In this document: piece by piece, positions 23,156-31,663 of the stretch
How positions within the stretch are numbered: the stretch's first letter is position 1
How the letters are laid out: each line of letters begins with the position of its first letter
Assembly: GCA_934636905.1 (NCBI GenBank)
Contig: CAKUBJ010000018.1
Span: 1-38,926, forward strand
Direction of reading: 5' to 3'
Origin: an uncultured Dysosmobacter sp.
Lineage (GTDB): Bacteria > Bacillota > Clostridia > Oscillospirales > Oscillospiraceae
DNA: 38,926 nucleotides
Translations under genes and position numbers: made by a program
Notes under the pieces: model-generated
Database searches by the model: none
Seen by the model: the letters and a program-made list of their open reading frames with translations, nothing else
Told to the model about the DNA's origin: nothing

Positions 23156-26100
23156 TTACATGAGGTTGAACAGGATTTTGGCCATCTGACCCCGGGTGAT
23201 GTTGCTGTGAGGCTTGAAGCTGCCGTCGCTGTAGCCGTTAATGACCCCCTGTCCCACCATTACGCGGATGTAATAGGAGGCATAGGCCGGGATGGCAGCG
23301 CTGTCGGTAAAGGTCAGTTCCGCCGGAGCGTACCCCTTTGCCTGGGTGCGGCCAATCATGGCGGCGGCCTGTGCCCGGGTCAGGGCGCCGTCGGGATTGA
23401 AGTACAGCTTCCCGTTTTTCTCGGAGCCGGTGATGATGCCCTCACTGTACAGCGCCTTTGCGGCGGGAATCGCATATTCCGGAATGCTGCCTGCGTCGGC
23501 AAAGGGCAGGGACACGGACGCATAGCGGCTTTCATCCAGTTTCAGATAGCGGTAGAGCATCACGGCAAACTGGACGCGGCTGATGTTCTGGTTGGGGCGG
23601 AAGGTGCCGTCGCTGTAGCCGGTGGTGATGCCGGCGTTGTACAGGAAGTCCACATAGGGAGCCCCCCAGTAGTCGTCAATGTCGTTGAACCGGTGCCCCA
23701 CGTTGTAGGAGTTAATGTCCACGCTGGCCCGGCCGATGTTGCCGGAGGCATCCGCAGCGGTCACGGTAATCCGTGCAGCCTCCTGCGCTTCGCCGGGAGC
23801 GGGAAGGGTGTACCGGAAGGTGCCGGCTGCGGTGTCGTAATTCTCCGGTGTCCGGACGCTGCCGTTTTCCGTCAGCGTGACGGAGGAGGCGGGAAGCACA
23901 CCGTCCACCGCGTCATAAACCCGGATGTTCACCGCCCATGCCTCCGTGTCCAGTTCGGCAGTCACCACCGGAGGCGTGTTGTCCACCGTGCCGGGGAAGG
24001 CGGCGGTAAGCTGGTCGATATAGACCGTGCCGGTGCGGGGAGTGTCGGCGTAGACCATGCCGGTATCCGTGTTCTGATAGGGTGCCCGCACCATCAGCCC
24101 CTCCACGGAGAAGGCACCGCCGGTGCTGACGCTGACCTGCTTCCAGCCGGTGAAGTCCAGCGCGGTGATGTCCAGAGGCAGGTGCCCCTTGGTGCCGTTA
24201 TTGTACAGCAGGGTCAGGGTATTGCCGGAGCCGTCGCCGTAAACCCAGAGGTTCAGGGCGGTGTAGGCGCCGTCCACCGCCGTGGAGGAGGCCGCCCGCC
24301 ACTCGGCGGTGTAGTCTCCGGAGCCGAACTCGTTGACGGTGTTCAAATCATAGTCAATCTTCAGGGAGCCTTTCCCCAGCGCCACCGTGTCGGCGGTGTG
24401 GTTCAGGCTGATGTCCATGCCGCTGCCGGCGCCCCGGAAGATGGAGGTGGTGCCCTCAAAGTTCTCCACGGTTTTCAGCGGCAGGGTGGAAACCGTCACC
24501 GGGATGCTGACCCGTCTGTCCCCGGCCATGGCGGTGATGGTGCCGGAGCCGGGCTGGCTGGCGATAAACGTCCAGCCGTCCATGGAGCCGCAGCTGCCCT
24601 CGAAACTCCATGTCACGGCGCTGCCGTCATTCCACAGCACCATATGGTTCCAGACGGCCTCCGCGCTGAGATTTACGGTGGAGCCGGGCGTCAGGGTCAG
24701 CGCCGTCAGGGCGGTATTCCCGTTTTTGATGGTCAGGGAGTCCGGCGTGCGGATGGCGTGCACTTCCGTGCTGCCTCTGGCGCCCCGCCCGCTGGCGGTT
24801 ACGGTGATATCACCGCCTCCCGCCGGTGTCGTCAGCAGAGAGCGGCCCCCCTGCTCCGTAATGCTGCCGCCGCTGGCGGAAAGGTCATAATCCGCATCCA
24901 TGGGGATGTAGTTGGTGTCCACGCCGGAAACCGTCAGGGGCACGGTGCTGCCTGCCAGCACATAGTCTCCGGAAGCGCTGACATAGAAGTGATCCAGCCG
25001 TCCGCTGGAGCGGTTGGAAGCCACCAGGAAAATCTGGTTGGTGACCTTGCGGCCGGTTTCGGAGGGGGTGTTGATGATGGCGGCGTCGGTGGAGTCCGGG
25101 GTGGTCACCGCCAGATTGGTGGAGCCGCCGCCGTCCAGACAGAGCACCGTCTCACAGCCCAGTTCCATCAGCCGCTCCCCCACCTGCGTCAGGGACGCAC
25201 CGATGGAGTGGCCGGTTTTGCGGCCGTCTACGGTGTAGAAAATCAGCGTGCCGTCGGCCTTCTGCCCCACGGCCGTCCGGGGATTCACCCCGGCGGCAAG
25301 GCCGGAGGTCACCGCGCCGTCCTGTACCAGACAGTACAGGGCGCCCACCGCGTATTCCACGTCCTCCCAGCCGTCATTGCCGGAGACGGTGAGGGTAATC
25401 TCGCTGCCCTCCTGCATATTCCGCAGGGCGGCGGTATAGTAGGTGTCCGCCTGGGCGTTGGCGGAGAGTACAAACTCCTCCGGCTGGATGGAGGACACGG
25501 CAGTCTCCTCCACCCGCTCCACCCGGGCGGTGACGGTGGAGCCGATGGCCAGTTCCCCCCGCTCCACGGTGCAGACCACGTTGATGCCGCTTTCCGTTGT
25601 GCCGGTAGTGTGTCTGGCATTGAAATCGTAAGTGTACAGATAGATGCCGCTGTTGGTTCGGGTCTTGTTCACCGCCGCCACCGGCCGAACCAGTTTCACA
25701 CCGCCGCCGAAGCCGTCGTCCACGGCGTACCCCAGGTCAGCCTCCACCCTGATGCCGGGCTTCCCCAGCACGGCGGTGCCGTCGTCCCGGAAGCCGATGG
25801 CGTAATAGCCTGCGTCACTGCTGCGGAGGATTCCCTCCGTCACCACCAGCCCGATGGGCAGCCCGGTGGATACGTTGTAAAAATCCCCGTTGATGCCGGC
25901 CACCACCCGGTAACCGTCCTCCTCCAGGGCGGCGGCCATGTCCGCCACGCTGGCGCGGTCTGTCAGCACGTCCCCGTAGGTCACCATGGGGGTTACGGAG
26001 CGGTTAGGCTCGTATGTAACGAAGTTCTCCGTGCGTCGATCGGAATAGGCCGTGCTCCAGAATACGTTGGTGGACAGCCGGGTTTCCTCATGGAGCACGG

Positions 26101-26218
26101 TATCTCTGGCGGAAAGGTCTTCTCCCATGGCTTCCGATGCGGCGGCAGGCTGCGCCAGCGCCCCCAGCAGTCCAAGGGAAAGCAGCAGGGATGTAAGTCT
26201 GCGGATGCGGGATTTCAT
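23156..26218 (-). CDS. Secreted phosphodiester glycosidase (NAGPA domain) with C-terminal SLH repeats
   Basis: 1020 residues. A signal peptide ends near AQPAAASEA (about residue 28). The NAGPA-type domain spans about 65-400, with GINGDFYN (108-115), TGLPIGLVV, VNPRTAVGQKADG, and LCLDGGGSTNLAV around 360. In this family it removes sugar from phosphodiester-linked glycans. Ig-like and carbohydrate-binding-like beta regions follow. Three SLH motifs (from about residue 840: FNDIDDYWGAPYVDFLYNAG, then NQNISRVQFAVMLYR and two more) anchor it to the wall. AGGAGGT precedes the ATG. It has its own promoter. Natural substrate unknown; a cell-wall or mucin glycan is plausible. Confidence 0.88.
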   Translation of the reverse strand: MKSRIRRLTSLLLSLGLLGALAQPAAASEAMGEDLSARDTVLHEETRLSTNVFWSTAYSDRRTENFVTYEPNRSVTPMVTYGDVLTDRASVADMAAALEEDGYRVVAGINGDFYNVSTGLPIGLVVTEGILRSSDAGYYAIGFRDDGTAVLGKPGIRVEADLGYAVDDGFGGGVKLVRPVAAVNKTRTNSGIYLYTYDFNARHTTGTTESGINVVCTVERGELAIGSTVTARVERVEETAVSSIQPEEFVLSANAQADTYYTAALRNMQEGSEITLTVSGNDGWEDVEYAVGALYCLVQDGAVTSGLAAGVNPRTAVGQKADGTLIFYTVDGRKTGHSIGASLTQVGERLMELGCETVLCLDGGGSTNLAVTTPDSTDAAIINTPSETGRKVTNQIFLVASNRSSGRLDHFYVSASGDYVLAGSTVPLTVSGVDTNYIPMDADYDLSASGGSITEQGGRSLLTTPAGGGDITVTASGRGARGSTEVHAIRTPDSLTIKNGNTALTALTLTPGSTVNLSAEAVWNHMVLWNDGSAVTWSFEGSCGSMDGWTFIASQPGSGTITAMAGDRRVSIPVTVSTLPLKTVENFEGTTSIFRGAGSGMDISLNHTADTVALGKGSLKIDYDLNTVNEFGSGDYTAEWRAASSTAVDGAYTALNLWVYGDGSGNTLTLLYNNGTKGHLPLDITALDFTGWKQVSVSTGGAFSVEGLMVRAPYQNTDTGMVYADTPRTGTVYIDQLTAAFPGTVDNTPPVVTAELDTEAWAVNIRVYDAVDGVLPASSVTLTENGSVRTPENYDTAAGTFRYTLPAPGEAQEAARITVTAADASGNIGRASVDINSYNVGHRFNDIDDYWGAPYVDFLYNAGITTGYSDGTFRPNQNISRVQFAVMLYRYLKLDESRYASVSLPFADAGSIPEYAIPAAKALYSEGIITGSEKNGKLYFNPDGALTRAQAAAMIGRTQAKGYAPAELTFTDSAAIPAYASYYIRVMVGQGVINGYSDGSFKPHSNITRGQMAKILFNLM

Positions 26219-26281
26219 AGATACCTCCTGTACATGGCAGGCCCGGCAGACACCGGGCGGGTCAGTCTACATAACACCATC

Positions 26282-26310
26282 AGCATAGCACAAACCGGAG
26301 GGGAAGTAAA
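26282..26310 (-). promoter_or_regulatory. Promoter of the SLH glycosidase
   Basis: Reverse strand: TTTACT (26310-26305), 17-bp spacer ending TGC, TATGCT (26287-26282). This is an extended -10 promoter. Confidence 0.6.
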
Positions 26311-26351
26311 TGAATAAACTGTTACAAAACAGGAAGACCCTTCCGAAATCC

Positions 26352-26381
26352 GAAAATAGGGGATGCCCTGTGGGCATCCCC
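26352..26381 (-). terminator. Terminator downstream of the phage-like pair
   Basis: 10-bp stem GGGGATGCCC/GGGCATCCCC (26359-26368 with 26372-26381), followed on the reverse strand by TATTTTCGG. Confidence 0.8.
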
Positions 26382-26400
26382 CCGAGACTGTCAATAAACT

Positions 26401-26490
26401 GTGAGTTTTCCGCGTGGTAAGGAAGCGCATCCGCCAGCGGCTCTGCCGCCAACGGATGCCGCGTCCCCCCTGCGGGTAAAGAGTGTGTGC
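26401..26490 (+). repeat. Dispersed GC-rich hairpin repeat, family 1 copy B
   Basis: The header GTGAGTTTTCCGCG-GGTAAGGA is shared with copy C at 33933. Bases 26431-26490 match 1618-1677 of copy A on the other strand. It holds a two-part stem, GCATCCG...CGGATGC closing GCGGC-TCT-GCCGC. It sits directly behind the phage-like pair. Confidence 0.75.
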
Positions 26491-26523
26491 CGACAGTGCC
26501 TGTCCGGCGCAGACGCACTCCTT

Positions 26524-26742
26524 CTACACTTTGCTTTCCAAATCCCCGATCCGGTGGTTGATGACCTTGATCTGCTCCTCCACCACCGGCATCCGCCGGG
26601 CAAAGTGGTTGTGCTCCCGCACCTCCCGGGTCAGTTCGTCCAGCTTCGCCTCCGTAACCGCCTGGGTTCTGCCGTTGGCAATCAGCACCCCCAGCAGGGT
26701 CATTCCCCCGGTAATCAGTGCGCAGATAATGGTTTCCGTCAT
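26524..26742 (-). CDS. Small phage-type membrane/coiled-coil protein (XhlA-like)
   Basis: 72 residues: MTETIICALITGGMTLLGVL forms one N-terminal membrane segment. A charged coiled coil follows (AKLDELTREVREHNHFARRM, PVVEEQIKVINHRIGDLESK). This layout, often next to holin and endolysin genes, is common in Firmicutes prophages, where XhlA-like proteins assist lysis. AAAGGAGAAAAGCT precedes the ATG. It lies 88 bases after the fibre-like gene; no holin or endolysin follows, only a terminator and a repeat. Confidence 0.72.
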   Translation of the reverse strand: MTETIICALITGGMTLLGVLIANGRTQAVTEAKLDELTREVREHNHFARRMPVVEEQIKVINHRIGDLESKV

Positions 26743-26830
26743 AGCTTTTCTCCTTCATGCAGTCTAAGGGGGTTCCCAGCTTCAGACCGCAGGGGCGGCG
26801 TCCTGTCAGCCGGACAGGACGCTCTCCGCC

Positions 26831-28135
26831 TTACGTCTCCTCACTGTTGACCTTTTCCATAATCGCCATGGTGTCCCGGGCATTGACAAGGCCGTCACCG
26901 TTGTAGTCCGCCCGGGCAATGGCGGCTTCGCTCAGTGTCAGTTCCGACCGGGTATATGCCCGAATCATATAGGCGTCAATCTTGTCCACCAGCCCGTCGC
27001 CGTTGACGTCTCCCACCGCCGGCATCACCTCGGCCTGATACCGCTTCATGGCAATGGGGGCGGTGACGGTGCCTGCCGCGTATTCCTCCGGCGACCACGC
27101 GGCGTAGTCCGCCCGAAGCACAAGGGCTGCGTCGCCGCCGCCCGTCACATCCATGCGGGAGAAGTATCCCCGCAGGGGGCTGGCGGACGTTCCGGACAGC
27201 CGGTAGATTTTCGTTCCGTAAATCAGCTGGATGTCGCTGCCGTCACTTAGGTGCGCCGCGTCCTGGGTGTCCGCCGCCACGGTGCATTCCTGATCCCGAT
27301 ACGCCATGAGGTTTCCCTGCGTGTCCGCCTTGGCATAGATTCTGAACACGGGGAGAAAGCCCGAAAGATTGCTGCCGTCAGCCCCCTTGGGGATTCCCAG
27401 ATTCAGCAGCGGCTCCTCCGGTGTCCCGCCGATGCTGGCCGTGGCATCGCTGCCGGCTTCCAGTGTCGTCACGGTGCCGATTTGGATGTGGGGCGTCACG
27501 CCGTCTTTTCCCGCTGCGCCGGGCGCCCCCTGTGCGCCCTTCTCTCCCTGCGCACCTTTGAGTTCCTCCAGTGCAATCAGGTCTTCCCAGCTTTCGCCGC
27601 CGTCGGTACTATAGCGGATTTTGCCCTCCGTCACCGCCATGGACACCCCGCCTGTGCCGCCTCCGCCGGATTTTGCCGCCTCGTTAATCGCCGCCACCAG
27701 ACTGTCTTTCGCCTTTGTCGTCAGGTCCCTCAGGTCACCTATCTGCGCCTGCACGGCAAGGAACCACGCCTTTGCCGGCTCCTCCGGCGGCTCTGCCGTC
27801 CCGCTGCCGCTGACGGATTCCGACACCCAGGTATCCCATGTGCGGGATTTCGCCGTTGTACCGTTGACGGTGTAGGTCAGTTCGCAGCTGCCGGTTCCGG
27901 CTCTGGCCGTATCGGCGGCGCTTACCTCCCATACCACATTCCCGCCGCTTACGGTAACATTCACCGGGTAAGCCGCCCCATCGCCGCAGCGCCTGACGGT
28001 CAGGGTAAACGTCCCCCCGCCGTACAGCGCCGCATACTCTGCGGCAATTCCCCGCCATACCACCTGCGCCGCGTGGTTCTCTCCCTGCTTCCCCAGCTGG
28101 ATGCGCATATAGGGTTTTACGATAATTGTTCTCAT
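26831..28135 (-). CDS. Phage-fibre-like protein with collagen-like segment and C-terminal dockerin
   Basis: 434 residues from ATG 28135 (GGAGAGGTGG upstream). Residues 1-105 form a beta-rich domain like the N-terminus of phage baseplate/tail-fibre proteins (YPVNVTVSGGNVVWEVSAAD). A linker IGDLRDLTTKAKDSLVAAIN (132-151) and TVTTLEAGSDATASIGGTPE (221-240) with LNLGIPKG are common in clostridial phage fibres. Collagen-like G-X-Y triplets cover 194-212. The end (376-430) is a type I dockerin: two calcium loops DVNGDGLVD and DYNGDGLVN, each followed by a helix. Dockerins bind cohesins on scaffold proteins; a fusion to a phage fibre is unusual. No capsid or tail genes are near. Confidence 0.82.
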   Translation of the reverse strand: MRTIIVKPYMRIQLGKQGENHAAQVVWRGIAAEYAALYGGGTFTLTVRRCGDGAAYPVNVTVSGGNVVWEVSAADTARAGTGSCELTYTVNGTTAKSRTWDTWVSESVSGSGTAEPPEEPAKAWFLAVQAQIGDLRDLTTKAKDSLVAAINEAAKSGGGGTGGVSMAVTEGKIRYSTDGGESWEDLIALEELKGAQGEKGAQGAPGAAGKDGVTPHIQIGTVTTLEAGSDATASIGGTPEEPLLNLGIPKGADGSNLSGFLPVFRIYAKADTQGNLMAYRDQECTVAADTQDAAHLSDGSDIQLIYGTKIYRLSGTSASPLRGYFSRMDVTGGGDAALVLRADYAAWSPEEYAAGTVTAPIAMKRYQAEVMPAVGDVNGDGLVDKIDAYMIRAYTRSELTLSEAAIARADYNGDGLVNARDTMAIMEKVNSEET

Positions 28136-28215
28136 GCTCCACCTCTCCTCACGTCTTTTGGGGTTCACCCCCTGTCGCCCATGCCCGGAAACGTGCATGG
28201 TTCGGTGCAGCAAAA

Positions 28216-28249
28216 ATACCGCTCCGGCACCTTCGGTGCGGAGCGGTAT
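28216..28249 (-). terminator. Terminator after the HD nucleotidase gene
   Basis: A 15-bp stem with one bulge, followed on the reverse strand by ATTTTTGC. It separates the HD gene from the fibre-like gene. Confidence 0.8.
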
Positions 28250-28302
28250 GCAGCAGACGGCGGAGGTCAGAGCCTCCGCCGTCCATCTGTGGTTTTCACC
28301 CA

Positions 28303-28875
28303 TTATTTCAATTCGTCCAGCGTCAGGGAAAAGCTGGGCATAAAGGTTTCCAGAAAGTATGCCACCTCCGGCAGGCCATAACTCTCCAGCGCCGCCCGGG
28401 TCTGGGCGGCGGCCTCCCGGAACTCGTTGTTCCCGGCCTTCAGTTCCTCCACGCACTTGATATAGGCGGACAGCTTGTCCGCCGCCTTCACCAGTTCCTC
28501 CGTTTCCCCGTCAGGATGCAGAAGCGGCGCGTAGACCGGCCAAAATTCCTCCGGCAGCATATGCAGCAGCTTTGCCTCCGCCACCGCCTCCACGTCCTTG
28601 TAGGCCTTTCGGATGGCGGGGTTGTCGTACTTGATGGGGGTGGGCATATCGCCGGTGAGAATCTCCCCGGCGTCGTGATACAGCGCCGCTGCCGCCACGG
28701 CGCCGGCATCCACGCTGCCGCCGAACTTCTCGTTGCGGATGACTGCCAGCGCATGAGCCAGCACCGCCGCCTGATGGCTGTGCTCCTGCACGTTTTCCGG
28801 CGCCGTGTTCCGCATCAGCGCCCAGCGCTGGATAAACCGCATCCGGGATATATAGGCAAAAAAGTGGCTTTTCAT
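28303..28875 (-). CDS. YfbR-type HD-domain 5'-deoxynucleotidase
   Basis: 190 residues. Hydrolyses deoxynucleoside 5'-monophosphates in nucleotide salvage. Family residues: R17-W18 (FIQRWALMRN), H32/H34 in VQEHSHQ, the metal-binding H67-D68 in ALYHDAGEILTGDMPTPIKY, and KAADKLSAYIKC near 130-141. The start overlaps the mtaB stop by four bases, so translation is coupled. It ends ahead of a terminator at 28216. Confidence 0.9.
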   Translation of the reverse strand: MKSHFFAYISRMRFIQRWALMRNTAPENVQEHSHQAAVLAHALAVIRNEKFGGSVDAGAVAAAALYHDAGEILTGDMPTPIKYDNPAIRKAYKDVEAVAEAKLLHMLPEEFWPVYAPLLHPDGETEELVKAADKLSAYIKCVEELKAGNNEFREAAAQTRAALESYGLPEVAYFLETFMPSFSLTLDELK

Positions 28876-30167
28876 TCCTGCTCCTCCTGAATTTTCCCCA
28901 ACAGGGCATCCCCCTCCACAGCGGTAATCGTCACGTTCAGCAGCCGGTTGTGGAGGTTCTCCCCCTCTGCCAGCACCTCCATGTAGTTGGGGGCGTGGCC
29001 GGAGAATTTTCCGTTTTTCGGCTGCTCAAACAGCACGGGATACGTCATCCCCACGCAGCCTTCCAGATAGGCCCGGTGCATCTCCTCCGCTGCGGCGGCC
29101 GCCCGGCGTGCCCGTTCCTCCTTGATGGTTTTGGGAATCTGCTTCATCTCCGCCGCCGGGGTGCCGGGGCGGACGGAGTAGGGGAAAATGTGCATCCGGG
29201 CAAAGCCGCATCTGCGGATGAAGGCCAGCGTCCGGTCAAATTCCTCCTCCGTTTCCTCCGGGAAGCCCACAATAAGGTCCGTGGTGACGGCCGGCCGGTC
29301 AAACCAGCGGTTCAGCAGTTCCACGGATTCCAGATACCGGGCGGTGTCATACTTCCGGTTCATGCGCTTCAGCGTCTCGTCGCACCCGCTCTGCATGGAC
29401 AGATGGAACTGGGGGCAGAGGTTGTCCAGCGCCGCCGCCCGGCGGCAGAAGTCCTCCGTCACCGTTCTTGGCTCCAGACTGCCCAGCCGGATGCGCACAT
29501 CCGGCGCTGCGGCGGACAGGGCTTCCAGCAGGTCGATGAGGGTTTTCCCGTTTTTCAGGTCATGTCCCCAGGAGGAGATTTCAATGCCCGTCAGCACGAT
29601 TTCCCGGTACCCTTCCGCCGCCAGCTGCGCCGTCTGCTCCACCGCCTGTCCCATCGGCAGGGAGCGCACCGGCCCCCGGGCGTAAGGAATGATGCAGTAG
29701 GAGCAGAAATTCACGCAGCCGTCCTCGATTTTCAGCATGGCCCGGGTGCGGCCCTCCATGCCTCCGGCAGGCAGCACCTCAAAGGTACGGCGCTCAAAGG
29801 ATTTGTCAATGGCCTCCAGATTCCGTTTCCCGGCGGTGGCCTCCTCCAGCAGGGTGACAAACCCCTCCCGGTCACCGGTGCCGGCAATGAGATCCACCTT
29901 CAGCTTCCGTACGTCCTCGGGATGGGTCTGGGGGTAGCAGCCGCACACCGCCACCACCGCCGCCGGGTGCTGCTTCCGGATCCGGTGGATCACCTGCCGG
30001 GACTTCTGGTCACTGACGGCGGTGACGGAGCAGGTGTTCACCACATAGGCGTCGGCCTCTTCGGAAAAATCCACCACCTGATGTCCCCGCTCCCGGAGGG
30101 TCTGCTCCATTGCCTGCGTTTCATATTGATTCACCTTGCAGCCCAGGGTGTAAATGGCAGCTTTCAT
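28872..30167 (-). CDS. mtaB: tRNA t6A37 methylthiotransferase MtaB
   Basis: 431 residues. A radical-SAM enzyme that adds a methylthio group to t6A at position 37 of ANN-decoding tRNAs. N-terminal cluster cysteines C10 (TLGCKVNQYE), C46 (NTCSV) and C77 (CGCYPQ); radical-SAM motif C151-x3-C155-x2-C158 in CVNFCSYCIIPYARG; a C-terminal TRAM region follows. The TLGCKVNQYE opening marks MtaB rather than MiaB. AAGGAG precedes ATG 30167. Divergent from a cysteine desulfurase, a natural sulfur source for this chemistry. Confidence 0.94.
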   Translation of the reverse strand: MKAAIYTLGCKVNQYETQAMEQTLRERGHQVVDFSEEADAYVVNTCSVTAVSDQKSRQVIHRIRKQHPAAVVAVCGCYPQTHPEDVRKLKVDLIAGTGDREGFVTLLEEATAGKRNLEAIDKSFERRTFEVLPAGGMEGRTRAMLKIEDGCVNFCSYCIIPYARGPVRSLPMGQAVEQTAQLAAEGYREIVLTGIEISSWGHDLKNGKTLIDLLEALSAAAPDVRIRLGSLEPRTVTEDFCRRAAALDNLCPQFHLSMQSGCDETLKRMNRKYDTARYLESVELLNRWFDRPAVTTDLIVGFPEETEEEFDRTLAFIRRCGFARMHIFPYSVRPGTPAAEMKQIPKTIKEERARRAAAAAEEMHRAYLEGCVGMTYPVLFEQPKNGKFSGHAPNYMEVLAEGENLHNRLLNVTITAVEGDALLGKIQEEQE

Positions 30168-30176
30168 AAGTTCTCC

Positions 30177-30205
30177 TTGCGTTTTTGCAAACTTGCTTAT
30201 ATAAT
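30177..30205 (+). promoter_or_regulatory. Promoter of the cysteine desulfurase gene
   Basis: TTGCGT (30177-30182), 17-bp spacer, TATAAT (30200-30205). The mRNA leader would be about 110 bases. Confidence 0.65.
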
Positions 30206-30223
30206 GAATAATTACGCTGTTAA
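30196..30223 (-). promoter_or_regulatory. Promoter of mtaB, overlapping the divergent one
   Basis: Reverse strand: TTAACA (30223-30218), 16-bp spacer, TATAAG (30201-30196). It shares its -10 bases with the forward promoter, so the two cannot be occupied together. Confidence 0.5.
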
Positions 30224-30320
30224 GCGCAGTTTTTGCGGACTGTCCCCGGCTTTTCCCCAGAACCGTCCGTTTTTCTCTTAATTATACGTTGATTTTCCCG
30301 GATGGGCAAGAGGAGGTTTT

Positions 30321-31454
30321 ATGATTTATCTGGATCACGCCGCCACCACGCCGGTACCCCGCGCCGTGGCGGACGCCATGTACGCCGTGCTGACGGAGCA
30401 GTTCGGCAATCCCAGCGCCCAGTACCCCATGGGACAGGAGATGCACCGGCAGGTGGAGGCATGGCGGGCCGTTATTGCCAAAGCCGTGGGCTGTGAGCCG
30501 AAGCGGCTGTTTTTCACCTCCTGCGGCACCGAGGGGGACAACTGGGCCATCCGGGCCGCCTGCTGGCAGAACCGCCATGTGGGGCGCCACATCGTCACCA
30601 CCGCCGTGGAGCACCACGCCGTACTGAACTGCTGCCGCCAGCTGGAGCAGGAGGGCTGGGAGGTCACAAAAATCCTGCCGGACGGAAACGGTGACATCTC
30701 CGCCGAAGCGGTGCTCGCCGCCGTGCGGCCGGACACGGCGCTGGTGTCCGTGATGATGGTGAATAACGAGTTGGGAAACCTCTATCCCATTGCGGACATT
30801 GCCCGGGGGCTGAAGGCCGTCAATGACAAAACCCTGCTCCACACCGACGCGGTGCAGGGCTTTTTGAAGGTGCCCTTCTCCGCCGGAACCCTGGGGGCGG
30901 ATTTCATCACCCTCTCCGGTCACAAAATCGGCGCCCCCAAGGGCATCGGGGCGCTGTACATCGGCCCCCGGGTGCGGAATCCCCGTCCCCTGCTGGCCGG
31001 CGGCGGACAGGAGCAGGGTCTGCGTTCCGGCACGGAGGCCACTGCCCAAATTGCCGGCTTTGCCAAGGCCGTGGAACTGCGGCAGGAGGGACTGGAAGAA
31101 AAGCTGCGGCACATGGCAGAGGTCAAGGCCTACGCCGTGGAAAAACTCCGCGCCATCCCGGATCTGCAAATCATCGGGGACGGGCAGGCCCCCCATGTGC
31201 TGTCGGTTTCCATGGCGGGCTGGCCCAGCCAGAACGTGGTGACGGATCTGGGCAGTCAGGGCATCTGCATCTCCGCCGGCTCCGCCTGCCATCAGGGAAA
31301 GTCCAGTCAGGTGGTGGCCGCCCTGAAACTGCCCCGCCGGGTGGCCGCCGGGGTTATCCGGCTGAGTTTCGGACCGGAAACCACCTTTGCGGAAATCGAC
31401 GCCTGCGCCGAGGCGCTGCGGAATCACCATGACCGCCGGATGCCCATGCTGTAA
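30321..31454 (+). CDS. Cysteine desulfurase (NifS/IscS type)
   Basis: 377 residues. A PLP enzyme that takes sulfur from cysteine as an enzyme-bound persulfide for iron-sulfur clusters or tRNA thiolation. MIYLDHAATTPVPRAVADAM is the classic start. The PLP lysine is K202 in LSGHKIGAPKG, and the persulfide cysteine is C323 in SAGSACHQGKSS. AGAGGAGG lies six bases before ATG 30321. No iscU or mnmA follows. Divergent from mtaB, so supply of sulfur for tRNA or cluster repair is likely. Confidence 0.93.
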   Translation: MIYLDHAATTPVPRAVADAMYAVLTEQFGNPSAQYPMGQEMHRQVEAWRAVIAKAVGCEPKRLFFTSCGTEGDNWAIRAACWQNRHVGRHIVTTAVEHHAVLNCCRQLEQEGWEVTKILPDGNGDISAEAVLAAVRPDTALVSVMMVNNELGNLYPIADIARGLKAVNDKTLLHTDAVQGFLKVPFSAGTLGADFITLSGHKIGAPKGIGALYIGPRVRNPRPLLAGGGQEQGLRSGTEATAQIAGFAKAVELRQEGLEEKLRHMAEVKAYAVEKLRAIPDLQIIGDGQAPHVLSVSMAGWPSQNVVTDLGSQGICISAGSACHQGKSSQVVAALKLPRRVAAGVIRLSFGPETTFAEIDACAEALRNHHDRRMPML

Positions 31455-31458
31455 AATG

Positions 31459-31484
31459 TCAAGGGGGAGCAGGCTCCCCCTTGA
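31459..31484 (+). terminator. Hairpin after the cysteine desulfurase gene
   Basis: 12-bp complementary arms TCAAGGGGGAGC/GCTCCCCCTTGA (31459-31470 with 31473-31484), four bases past the stop codon; no clear U tract. Confidence 0.55.
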
Positions 31485-31496
31485 GAATCCCCCACA

Positions 31497-31586
31497 CGGT
31501 TCACTGCTATGCAGAAGGTGAATTGCCGCAAGGCGGCAAGAGAAGCCCCTCTGGAGGGCTCGCTACGCTCGCACACTTGTGAACCG
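31497..31586. repeat. Compact multi-stem inverted element
   Basis: Outer arms CGGTTCAC/GTGAACCG (31497-31504 with 31579-31586) enclose inner stems TTGCCGC-AAG-GCGGCAA (31523-31539) and AGCCC/GGGCT (31544-31548 with 31556-31560). No coding frame is convincing. It could be a small structured RNA or a palindromic insertion element. Confidence 0.5.
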
Positions 31587-31592
31587 CAAAGT

Positions 31593-31625
31593 ATGTTTTG
31601 TCAGGTACATGCCCTGACAAAACAT
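31593..31625. promoter_or_regulatory. 13-bp inverted repeat upstream of the MATE gene
   Basis: ATGTTTTGTCAGG (31593-31605) and CCTGACAAAACAT (31613-31625) with a 7-nt gap, 39 bases before the start codon. It could be an operator or an RNA hairpin. Confidence 0.45.
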
Positions 31626-31663
31626 GGATTCCATTTATTATTTTAGATAGGGAATTTTGTTTT

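Noticed and set aside
23207..26317. 1036-codon forward frame opposite the SLH glycosidase
   Set aside because: The reverse strand gives a coherent secreted multi-domain protein; this frame shows no domain and is dominated by G, A, V, H and R.
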